In this document: piece by piece, positions 1 to 7,046 of the stretch | Numbering within the stretch: position 1 is the stretch's first letter | Layout of the letters: every line of letters starts with the position of its first letter | Position numbers and translations under genes: made by a program | Notes under the pieces: model-generated | Database searches by the model: none | Seen by the model: only the letters and a program-made list of their open reading frames with translations | Told to the model about the DNA's origin: nothing | Origin: an uncultured Clostridia bacterium | GTDB lineage: Bacteria > Bacillota > Clostridia > Christensenellales > Borkfalkiaceae | Reading direction: 5' to 3' | Assembly (NCBI GenBank): GCA_934273135.1 | Contig: CAKQSU010000043.1 | Coordinates: 1 to 7,817 of the forward strand | DNA: 7,817 bases

Positions 1-651
1 GTCAATAAGTTCGTTATCCGTCTTTGTTTTCTTTCTGTCGAGATAGTTTTTTATCTTTTTGAAAGGGGACAAGGAGTATTGCTCGCTCAAAACGTATTCG
101 TCCGCGCCGATAAAAAGTCGCTCGGTAACGATTGTGTCGGATAAGAAAATTTTCCCCGCCGCAACGTTTAATTTAACGCTCAAATCGTTTGCGGAAAAGA
201 CGATAAGCCGCGTTATTTTGTTTTTTACCTCCACCGCGATATGGTTTTTGAGCGGCGTGACGATTATTTCCTTAGGCAAAATATCGAGCGTAAGCGTTTT
301 TTCGGCTCTGTATCCTCTTGCCGTAAGGTACATTTTGTCCGTGTTTTTTATCGTGAAAGAATATTGAGAACCGTAAAGAGAAGTTGTTTTTTCAAAGTTT
401 ACTTCCTTGTCGCTAAAATCTTTCTTTAAGACGGGAACAATCAAAAAGCCCTTGTATAGTTCGATTATCGCCACATTTTTATTGAGTTCCGTATATAAAA
501 ACGAAGCTCTGCACGGCTTAAAACCGTAAGCGAAAATCGAAAAAACCGCGTCGGAATCAAACTCTGCGGCTTTTACGTTTTTGCTTATAAAAAATCGTTG
601 TCCGTTTACTTCGAGTACGGCTTTTACGGGCGAATAAAAATATACTTTCAT
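1..651 (-). CDS. Hypothetical protein, 3' end outside window
   Basis: The reverse strand is open from an ATG at 651-649 to the window edge: 217 codons without a stop, so the C-terminus is missing. A GAAGGG ribosome binding site lies at 670-665, 13 bases upstream of the start, a slightly long spacing. The protein begins MKVYFYSPVKAVLEV. It is rich in alternating hydrophobic and polar stretches typical of beta-strands. It has no signal peptide or membrane segment, and its visible end is lysine-rich (around residues 200-212). I do not recognise a family or any catalytic motif. It is transcribed divergently from the gene at 766, so the two may share a regulatory region. Codon use resembles its neighbours, which supports a real gene. 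The coding call is confident; no function can be assigned. Confidence 0.8.
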   Translation of the reverse strand, partial: MKVYFYSPVKAVLEVNGQRFFISKNVKAAEFDSDAVFSIFAYGFKPCRASFLYTELNKNVAIIELYKGFLIVPVLKKDFSDKEVNFEKTTSLYGSQYSFTIKNTDKMYLTARGYRAEKTLTLDILPKEIIVTPLKNHIAVEVKNKITRLIVFSANDLSVKLNVAAGKIFLSDTIVTERLFIGADEYVLSEQYSLSPFKKIKNYLDRKKTKTDNELID

Positions 652-765
652 TTTTTATAATATTCCCTTCTTATAAATTGTATTATAGTTTTTTTCGCCG
701 TATGTTTTTTTTACGGTTTTTCGGTCAATAATATTTTCGTAAAACAATATAAAGAGGTAAAAAAA
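652..765. promoter_or_regulatory. Divergent intergenic region with a candidate minus-strand -10 box
   Basis: This 114-bp A/T-rich gap separates two divergent genes and should hold promoters for both. On the minus strand a perfect TATAAT occurs at 687-682, placed for a transcript starting near 675 just ahead of the GAAGGG ribosome binding site. The matching -35 region is only an A-run, so the promoter is weak or depends on an activator. No convincing -35/-10 pair was found for the plus-strand gene. A small inverted repeat, CCGTA (698-702) and TACGG (712-716), could be an operator but is short. Confidence 0.35.
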
Positions 766-1371
766 GTGACGCAATTAAAAGACAAACTTACCGAATATCT
801 CGTAGCGGAAGCGGCTAAGGCTCAAAAAAACGGCGCAAGCCTTACGGCGGTGTTTAAAAAGACGGGCGAAAAGTTTTCGCTTGCGACGGGCAGCGTGCGC
901 AATTACTACTATTCGCTTATCAAAAAAGCCCGAACGGACGATGAGCTTAAACAAAAATATCCGTTTATCTCTTCGCTCAATGCGCGAAAAAAATGTCGAT
1001 TTACTTTAGAAGAGGAGCAGGAACTTATTAAAAACGTAAAAGACGGCGTAAAAAACGGGAAATCGGTGCGGCGCGTTATTTACGAGCTTTCCCGCGGCGA
1101 CGAAAAGCTCGCTTTGAGATTACAGAATAAGTACAGAAGCGTGAATTCAAGTAAAAAAAGCAGAAAAAACGAAGCTTCGCCGTACGAAAGACTCTGCGAA
1201 GCGATAGATTCTCTTATAGAAAGAATCAAGGAAAAATACCGTGACTTAGGCGTTATCGAAGCCGAGGTTTTGCGCGCGGAAATTAAAAAACTGAAAGGCG
1301 AAAGAAAAGAAAGCAAAGCCGTTGAGTACTTCAAAAAGCCGACTTTAAAAAGTCGAAAAGAAAACGGATAA
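766..1371 (+). CDS. Small lysine-rich protein with two Myb/SANT-like repeats (putative DNA-binding regulator)
   Basis: The gene encodes 201 residues from a GTG start, chosen because AAAGAGG (751-757) sits 8 bases upstream. Residues 21-51 and 96-126 align without gaps over 31 positions and share K-N-G-x-S, a Val, and N-x-Y-x-S: two copies of a helix-turn-helix-like unit. The pattern (acidic helix, then NG-x-S, then a basic aromatic third helix) resembles the Myb/SANT-like repeats of RsfA-type sporulation regulators of Bacillota, although the usual tryptophans are absent. Residues about 138-180 are a charged probable coiled coil, and the tail is strongly basic. By inference it is a cytoplasmic DNA-binding or nucleoid-associated protein. 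It is monocistronic, with a terminator directly after it. A role in sporulation is suggested only by the yabPQ neighbours. The coding call is strong; the function is tentative. Confidence 0.85.
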   Translation: MTQLKDKLTEYLVAEAAKAQKNGASLTAVFKKTGEKFSLATGSVRNYYYSLIKKARTDDELKQKYPFISSLNARKKCRFTLEEEQELIKNVKDGVKNGKSVRRVIYELSRGDEKLALRLQNKYRSVNSSKKSRKNEASPYERLCEAIDSLIERIKEKYRDLGVIEAEVLRAEIKKLKGERKESKAVEYFKKPTLKSRKENG

Positions 1372-1394
1372 ACGGCGGCAACTACAAAAAAGTC

Positions 1395-1423
1395 GGGCGA
1401 TAAGTCGATTATCGCTCTTTTTT
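1395..1423 (+). terminator. Intrinsic terminator after the 766-1371 gene
   Basis: A 9-bp stem, GGGCGATAA (1395-1403) with TTATCGCTC (1409-1417), has one G-U pair and a GTCGA loop, and is followed by six T residues (1418-1423). An A-run at 1386-1391 precedes the stem, so it may also work in the opposite direction. It separates the upstream gene from the yabP operon. Confidence 0.85.
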
Positions 1424-1468
1424 CATATTTTATAGAATCGCCGAATATGATAAAAGAGAGGTATCTCC

Positions 1469-1708
1469 ATGCATAAACTGTGTATCGACGGCGAAACGTT
1501 TTCCGCAAGCGAAGTCTTAGACGTAAAAGGCTTTTCCGAAAAGGAAATCCGCCTGGAATTAAAAGACGGCAGAAAGTTGACTGTTTCGGGTGAAAAACTG
1601 AAAATCTCTCTTTTCAACAAGCAAGGCGGCACGCTCGGCGCAGAGGGCAAAGTCGTTTTTGTCAGATATTCTTCCGGCGAAAACATTTTCAAAAAACTAA
1701 TAAAGTAA
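1469..1708 (+). CDS. yabP: Sporulation protein YabP
   Basis: This 79-residue protein belongs to the YabP/YqfC family of small sporulation proteins. The family pattern is visible: an N-terminal strand with a 'V..F.E.EI.LEL.DG' segment (residues about 17-34), 'L.V.GE.LKI..FN...G' (37-54), and the closing 'G.V..V.Y' (60-67). The length is close to other YabP proteins. In Bacillus subtilis yabP is expressed in the mother cell during sporulation and lies directly before yabQ and divIC, the same order as here. The start is fixed by GAGAGG at 1456-1461, 7 bases upstream. The stop codon TAA overlaps the ATG of yabQ by one base (TAATG), which implies translational coupling. The molecular function of the family is not established. 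YqfC is the main alternative, but the neighbourhood favours YabP. Confidence 0.88.
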   Translation: MHKLCIDGETFSASEVLDVKGFSEKEIRLELKDGRKLTVSGEKLKISLFNKQGGTLGAEGKVVFVRYSSGENIFKKLIK

Positions 1709-2244
1709 TGTTCGAAGCTCATTCGCAAATTTTTTTGGCGTTAAAGTTTTTCGGCGCGGGCGCGGCGGCTATGCTCGGTGCGGACGTTCTGCTCGTATTT
1801 TTCGCGCCTTTTTCCGCTCGCGTCAAGGATATTTTCCGCGCACTGTTTTTTCTTGTTTTTTCGGCGTTTTCATATTATTTTCTCGTCGTAAACCTTACTT
1901 TTGAGCGGGTAAGGGGCTTTTTAGTCGCTTCTTTTGCGCTCGGAACGTTCGTTGAACGCAAAATTTTCGGTAAAGTGCTTGCAATTATATCGCTTAAAGT
2001 GTATAATATATTCAAGAAATTTATTTTGGGGATTGCATCGCGCTTTAAACGCGCGTTTGCGAAAATACGACAAAGGAGCAATAATGGACGAACAAAAGCT
2101 GAAAAAAATACTTGCCGCAAGCGTTTCCACCGCGGTGCTTCTTCTTGCGCTTCTGCTCTTTATAATGGTCTATCAAATGCTCGTCATAAAAAACAAGGAG
2201 CGCGAACTCGATTCCATAAAAGCCGAAATCGCCGCCTTGCGTGA
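1708..2244 (+). CDS. yabQ: Spore cortex biosynthesis protein YabQ (C-terminal end uncertain)
   Basis: The ORF encodes 178 residues. YabQ is a membrane protein needed for spore cortex formation in Bacillus subtilis. Here three hydrophobic segments are seen at about residues 8-33, 41-63 and 69-97, followed by a basic amphipathic stretch (K-rich, about 97-122), as in YabQ proteins. The assignment rests on this topology plus its position between yabP and divIC. The ATG overlaps the yabP stop by one base. Oddly, the frame does not stop before divIC but continues 161 bp into it. Residues from about 126 on (53 residues) look like out-of-frame divIC sequence: Arg/Lys/Asn/Ser/Cys-rich, with no structure. 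A -1 frame change in the A-run at 2062-2065 would end the protein at the TAA of 2082-2084, giving a TAATG junction with divIC. Either the gene has a long overlap or an indel or sequencing error extends it. The true functional end is probably near 2084. Confidence 0.75.
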   Translation: MFEAHSQIFLALKFFGAGAAAMLGADVLLVFFAPFSARVKDIFRALFFLVFSAFSYYFLVVNLTFERVRGFLVASFALGTFVERKIFGKVLAIISLKVYNIFKKFILGIASRFKRAFAKIRQRSNNGRTKAEKNTCRKRFHRGASSCASALYNGLSNARHKKQGARTRFHKSRNRRLA

Positions 2245-2347
2245 AGAAAACGAATCTCTCGAAGACGATATCGACAAGTGGCAGTCAAGCTGGAAGATAG
2301 AGGAAAAGGCGAGGGAGCTTGGGTGGCGCTATCCCGACGACAAATAG
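2084..2347 (+). CDS. divIC: Septum formation initiator, DivIC/FtsB family
   Basis: This 87-residue bitopic membrane protein fits the DivIC/FtsB family, which joins FtsL and DivIB/FtsQ in the divisome and helps activate septal cell-wall synthesis. It has a short charged N-terminus (1-8), one membrane helix (about 9-32), a charged heptad-like coiled coil (about 35-66) and the family's C-terminal box (residues 71-85, pattern I-E-x-K-A-R-E-L-G-x-x-Y-P). The start is chosen at 2084 rather than the further-upstream in-frame ATG at 1934 because AAAGGAG (2072-2078) lies 5 bases upstream and the protein then has the normal length. The order yabP-yabQ-divIC matches Bacillus, where an S1-domain gene (yabR) follows. 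That gene is absent here and a repeat array takes its place. No terminator with a T-run is seen after the stop. Confidence 0.9.
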   Translation: MDEQKLKKILAASVSTAVLLLALLLFIMVYQMLVIKNKERELDSIKAEIAALREENESLEDDIDKWQSSWKIEEKARELGWRYPDDK

Positions 2348-2370
2348 TTTTTAAGGCGTATAGCACGCAG

Positions 2371-2488
2371 CCTTGCCGCTACGTGGCTTCTCGGTCTCGG
2401 TTACATACGTCTTAGTATGCGCCCGTCGACACTCGCAGCCCTGTTGCGGCAATCCTACGCACTCTCCACCTTAAAAACGGCTGACAAG
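2371..2488 (+). repeat. 118-bp repeat unit A, copy 1
   Basis: The unit starts CCTTGCCGCTACGTGG and ends CGGCTGACAAG. It matches copy 2 (2646-2763) at 113 of 118 positions with no gaps. It contains the hairpin CATAC (2404-2408), a 6-base loop, and GTATG (2415-2419), plus the weaker inverted pair CGCAG/TTGCG around a CCCTG loop and a GTCGAC palindrome. Four of the five differences from copy 2 lie in the first hairpin. Confidence 0.95.
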
Positions 2489-2645
2489 GGTAAAAAACTT
2501 GCAGATTTTCAAACTGCACACTCTGAAGCCTAAAAAGCTGACAAGAAAAAACATACAGATTTTCAAACTACACCACTCTAAGCCCTAAAACGGCTGACAA
2601 GGGTGGAAAACTTACAGATTTTTAAACTTCTCACTTTTCAACTTG
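2481..2645 (+). repeat. Three tandem ~52-57-bp repeat units (type B)
   Basis: The units start at CTGACAAG at 2481, 2538 and 2594, giving periods of 57 and 56 bp and a last unit of 52 bp. Each has an A/G-rich stretch, then CAGATTTT(C/T)AAACT, then a CAC(T)-rich segment. The first two close with a 'CACTCT..AGCC.TAAAA' module, while the third ends CACTTTTCAACTTG. A related fourth unit at about 2887-2933 ends CACCTTTCAACTA just before the Ppx gene. Confidence 0.85.
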
Positions 2646-2763
2646 CCTTGCCGCTACGTGGCTTCTCGGTTTCGGTTACGTACGTTTGAGTACGCGCCCG
2701 TCGACACTCGCAGCCCTGTTGCGGCAATCCTACGCACTCTCCACCTTAAAAACGGCTGACAAG
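2646..2763 (+). repeat. 118-bp repeat unit A, copy 2
   Basis: This is an ungapped match to 2371-2488 with five substitutions, at 2671, 2680, 2686, 2688 and 2693. Its hairpin is CGTAC (2679-2683), a 6-base loop, and GTACG (2690-2694). Compared with copy 1 the second stem pair has changed from A-T to G-C on both sides, so pairing is kept. Confidence 0.95.
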
Positions 2764-2783
2764 AATAGCAGACTGACAAGTCG

Positions 2784-2894
2784 GCATTGCGTGCTTAAAC
2801 GCCGCTTTAGTTACGTACATAGAGTACGCGCCTGCGCGTCGTTCTCACCTGTTGCCCGTCTATGCACCACTCTGAAGCCTAAAAAACTGACAAG
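2784..2894 (+). repeat. Diverged third copy of repeat unit A
   Basis: The overall architecture matches units 1 and 2 but many bases differ. It keeps GTTACGTAC followed by GTACGCGCC around a 5-base loop (stem 2814-2818 with 2824-2828), a central CCTGTTGC, and a 3' end CACTCTGAAGCCTAAAAA plus CTGACAAG. That 3' end is more like the type B units than like copies 1 and 2, which suggests module exchange or independent growth of the array. Confidence 0.7.
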
Positions 2895-2908
2895 ATAAAA
2901 TTTGTAGG

Positions 2909-2938
2909 TTGTCATACCTTTCACCTTTCAACTATAAA
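2909..2938 (+). promoter_or_regulatory. Candidate sigma-A promoter for the Ppx gene
   Basis: TTGTCA (2909-2914, 5 of 6 to consensus) and TATAAA (2933-2938, 5 of 6) are separated by 18 bp. The expected start, near 2945, falls at the ribosome binding site, so the leader would be very short. This weakens the call. The promoter lies within the last, diverged repeat unit, so the repeat may have supplied it. Confidence 0.35.
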
Positions 2939-2956
2939 AATTCTACGGAGTAAAAA

Positions 2957-3820
2957 ATGAAAGCGGTACTCGATATAGGGTCTAATTCCGTCCGATTGCG
3001 TTGTTTTTCGGACGGAAAAATAATATACAACGGAAAAATAACTTCGCAACTCGGCAAAAACATGTCTGAGGACGGGCTTCTGGACGAAAATTCTAAAAAA
3101 AGAACGACCGATGCCGTAAAAACTTTCGCCCAAAAGGCGGAAGAACTCGGAGCTAAGCGCGAAAGTATTCTCGCGTTTGCGACGGCTGCCGTTCGCAATT
3201 CGAAAAACGGCAAAGCTTACGCCGACTTTTTAGAGCGCGAAACGGGAATAAAAATAGATATTCTTTCCGGCGAAGCGGAAGCCGAAACAGGTTTGCTCGG
3301 CGCGCTTTCGGGCGGCGACGGAGCCGTTATAGATATAGGCGGGGCTTCGAGCGAACTTGCCGTAAAAAAGGACGGAAAAATAATTTATTCGCATTCGCTT
3401 CCGTTCGGCGCGGTGACTTTGTACGACGAGTGCGGCGAGGATTATGACAAGATTATGGGGCTGACAAGCGAGCTTGTCAAAACCTACGGGCAAGTCCCCG
3501 AAATAAAAAAACTCGTAGCCGTCGGCGGCACGGCGACTTCGATAGCGCACGCCTTTTCGGGGCAAAAAACTTACGTTCCCGAAGTTATACAAGGACTTAA
3601 GGTAGAAAAATCTTTTCTCGACCCTTTTGTTTTGTTGCTTTCGACAAAGACGATAGAAGAGCGCGGTAAGCTTTTTGAAGACAAAAAACGCGCGCGGGTT
3701 ATCGTGTGCGGCGGCGCGCTTTTATCGGCTGTTCTCAGATACCTTAATCTCGCTGAGTTTTACGCGAGCGAAGCCGATAATCTCGAAGGCTATTGTCTTT
3801 TAAAAACAGGTGCTTTATGA
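2957..3820 (+). CDS. Ppx/GppA-family phosphatase (exopolyphosphatase-like)
   Basis: This 287-residue cytoplasmic protein has the ASKHA-fold signatures of exopolyphosphatase / pppGpp phosphohydrolase enzymes, which release phosphate from polyphosphate or convert pppGpp to ppGpp. Visible motifs are DIGSNSVRL (6-14, phosphate loop 1), ATAAVRNSKNG (75-85), the acidic catalytic segment LSGEAEAE (103-110), DIGGASSEL (126-134, phosphate loop 2) and VGGTATS (189-195). The C-terminal box, usually G-[LV]-R-[ED]-G, reads N-L-E-G (275-278) here, so the usual arginine appears changed. The length fits the short, single-module bacterial type without the HD domain. The start is set by ACGGAG at 2945-2950, 6 bases upstream. 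Its stop overlaps the next gene by 4 bp (ATGA), so the two are co-translated. Polyphosphate or guanosine pentaphosphate substrate preference cannot be told from sequence. Confidence 0.9.
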   Translation: MKAVLDIGSNSVRLRCFSDGKIIYNGKITSQLGKNMSEDGLLDENSKKRTTDAVKTFAQKAEELGAKRESILAFATAAVRNSKNGKAYADFLERETGIKIDILSGEAEAETGLLGALSGGDGAVIDIGGASSELAVKKDGKIIYSHSLPFGAVTLYDECGEDYDKIMGLTSELVKTYGQVPEIKKLVAVGGTATSIAHAFSGQKTYVPEVIQGLKVEKSFLDPFVLLLSTKTIEERGKLFEDKKRARVIVCGGALLSAVLRYLNLAEFYASEADNLEGYCLLKTGAL

Positions 3821-4887
3821 CAAAAGAAAGAATGGAAAAATTGGAAAACGATTACGCTTATACTCGGCTGATTGCCGCCGTGTGCATTGTTTTGGGCGTA
3901 GCGACCGAAATTTCGGGGTTTTTCATATATCCCGCAAGCGGCGCGTGGGCGGTTTTGCTAAGAATTTTTCTTGTTTTCGTCGGCGCGTTCATCGGGTATT
4001 TTCTGCACAATGCGTTACACGAGCTGTTCCACGCGCTTTTTGCTTCTTTTTCCGGCTCGCAGGTTGCGGCAATAAGCTTTTGGGGCTTCAAAATAAGCAA
4101 AAACAAACCGAAAATATCGACTGAACGCTCGTCCTTGCACGCCGGCTGGACCGTTTTTTACGTTAAAAACCCTATAAATGCCGAAAAATCGCTTACAACC
4201 GCGCTTGTCGGCGGGCTTGTCGGCAGCGTACTGACGATTGTTTTATTCGCCGTTCTTGCCGTTGTCGTCAAAAACGGCTGTATGCTCGCATTGCTTGTTG
4301 CCGCTTCGTTTTCGGCGTTTTATATGTTGCTTATCAACTTTTTGCCGTTTACCGAGGCTAACGACGGTGCGCTTTTGTTTAAAGCGGACAAGCCGTCGTA
4401 CGTCAAAACCCTTGTCGCTTTCGAAACGGAAAGCCGCCTTTTCGACGGAGAACCGCTTGAAAAAGCCTTTCCTTTAACCGTCGAAAAGACTTACGGCAAA
4501 CGCCCGACCACTTATTACGATTGTCTTTATATGCTTTCAAAAGGCGATTTGCCGACCGCAAGACTCATTGCGGACAAGCTTGTCAAAAACACGGAATTGT
4601 CGGATAACGAAGTTATAGCCCTACTTACGGAAAGATTTTTTATAGCATGCGTAGAAAAGGACGAGGAAAAGGTCGAAGCCCTTTTACAGGAAGTAGAGCC
4701 TTTCTTCGACGAGAACTTGGCTTCTTGCCGCGCGCATGCGGCGTACAGGCTTTTTAAAGGCGAAAAAGAATGGGCGACGCTCGTTGCTTCGTCTTATAAA
4801 ACTTTAAGCGAAAATTGCCCCTTAAAAGGGCTTGCCGCAAGTGACAAAAAAGTTTTTGACGAGTTTATCGCTCCTTTGCTAAATTGA
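3817..4887 (+). CDS. M50/site-2-protease-like membrane metalloprotease with helical C-terminal domain
   Basis: This is a 356-residue protein. The start is ATG 3817, which overlaps the Ppx stop in an ATGA junction; an in-frame start 24 bases upstream lies inside the Ppx gene and is less likely. Hydrophobic segments occur at about 16-36, 46-66, 125-150 and 154-178. HELFH (68-72) at the end of the second segment supplies the HExxH zinc/catalytic motif. N174-x2-P177-x5-D183-G184 at the end of the fourth gives the second signature of site-2 proteases, with D183 as third zinc ligand. The spacing of about 110 residues fits the family. Residues 190-356 form a soluble, all-helical, TPR-like region (e.g. 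'YYDCLYMLSKGDLPTARLIA'). By inference it is an intramembrane protease cutting an unknown membrane-bound substrate, perhaps docked by the C-terminal domain. Co-translation with the phosphatase suggests a shared role. A SpoIVFB-like sporulation function is possible but unproven. Confidence 0.75.
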   Translation: MTKERMEKLENDYAYTRLIAAVCIVLGVATEISGFFIYPASGAWAVLLRIFLVFVGAFIGYFLHNALHELFHALFASFSGSQVAAISFWGFKISKNKPKISTERSSLHAGWTVFYVKNPINAEKSLTTALVGGLVGSVLTIVLFAVLAVVVKNGCMLALLVAASFSAFYMLLINFLPFTEANDGALLFKADKPSYVKTLVAFETESRLFDGEPLEKAFPLTVEKTYGKRPTTYYDCLYMLSKGDLPTARLIADKLVKNTELSDNEVIALLTERFFIACVEKDEEKVEALLQEVEPFFDENLASCRAHAAYRLFKGEKEWATLVASSYKTLSENCPLKGLAASDKKVFDEFIAPLLN

Positions 4888-4903
4888 CTTACGGCTTATA
4901 GTA

Positions 4904-4933
4904 AAGCTCTCGAATGCGCGAGGGCTTTTTTTT
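4904..4933 (+). terminator. Intrinsic terminator after the M50-like gene
   Basis: A stem of AAGCTCTCG (4904-4912) with CGAGGGCTT (4919-4927), nine pairs including one G-U, encloses a 6-base loop and runs into eight T residues (4926-4933). It starts 16 bases after the stop codon and insulates gyrBA from upstream transcription. Confidence 0.9.
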
Positions 4934-4952
4934 GCGGAAAAAATTGCGATTT

Positions 4953-5013
4953 CGCGTGCATGCGCATGCGTATACATACGCATACGTACATACGCGTACG
5001 CCCGTGTGCGCAC
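4953..5013. other. Alternating purine-pyrimidine tract (Z-DNA / cruciform prone) upstream of gyrB
   Basis: Bases 4953-5001 alternate pyrimidine and purine without a single break over 49 bp, and 5003-5013 adds 11 more. The tract includes the 12-bp palindrome GCATGCGCATGC (4958-4969), the inverted repeat ATGCGTAT-AC-ATACGCAT (4966-4983), CGTAC-N6-GTACG (4985-5000) and the palindrome GTGCGCAC (5006-5013). Such CG/CA/TA alternation is the classic Z-DNA-forming pattern, and the palindromes can extrude as cruciforms under negative supercoiling. It lies between a terminator and the gyrB promoter, about 50-100 bp upstream of the -35 box. Confidence 0.85.
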
Positions 5014-5050
5014 CCGACAAAAATTAAAATAAAAGAATGCCCGAAAACGC

Positions 5051-7027
<1,977 letters not shown>

Positions 7028-7046
7028 GAAAAAGGAGTAATCGAAA

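Larger units (their letters stand above)
2348..2956. repeat. Composite intergenic repeat array
   Basis: About 600 bp between divIC and the Ppx gene hold no credible gene. The region is built from two unit types. Large units lie at 2371-2488, 2646-2763 and, diverged, about 2784-2894. Small units start at 2481, 2538, 2594 and 2887. Nearly all units end in, or begin at, CTGACAAG (2481, 2538, 2594, 2756, 2773, 2887). Five of the units share a preceding segment of the type CACTCT...CCTTAAAA...GG. There are no terminal inverted repeats, no transposase and no obvious target-site duplication. Chance ORFs through the array are by-products of the repeats. It resembles an accreted, non-autonomous intergenic repeat family rather than an insertion sequence or CRISPR. 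Confidence 0.85.

Noticed and set aside
698..721. CCGTA/TACGG inverted repeat followed by TTTTT in the divergent gap
   Set aside because: A 5-bp stem with a 9-base loop is too weak for a terminator, and it lies where promoters, not terminators, are expected.
1424..1451. Candidate sigma-E promoter for yabP: CATATT, 14-bp spacer, AATATGAT
   Set aside because: The spacing is right for sigma-E, but the -10 matches poorly and the predicted start near 1457 would cut into the yabP ribosome binding site (1456-1461). It is too weak to list as a feature.
2353..2374. AAGGC/GCCTT hairpin just after divIC as a terminator
   Set aside because: The stem is only 5 bp with a 12-base loop, and no T-run follows.
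2371..2894. Possible CRISPR array
   Set aside because: Unit lengths and spacings are irregular, the 'spacers' are themselves repeats, and no short constant direct repeat alternates with unique sequence. No cas genes are present.
2686..2898. 70-codon plus-strand ORF, and a 38-codon ORF from 2417, within the repeat array
   Set aside because: Both read through the repeat units, have no ribosome binding site, and the similar residues simply reflect the DNA repeat. The frame is not kept in the third unit, so they look like chance ORFs.
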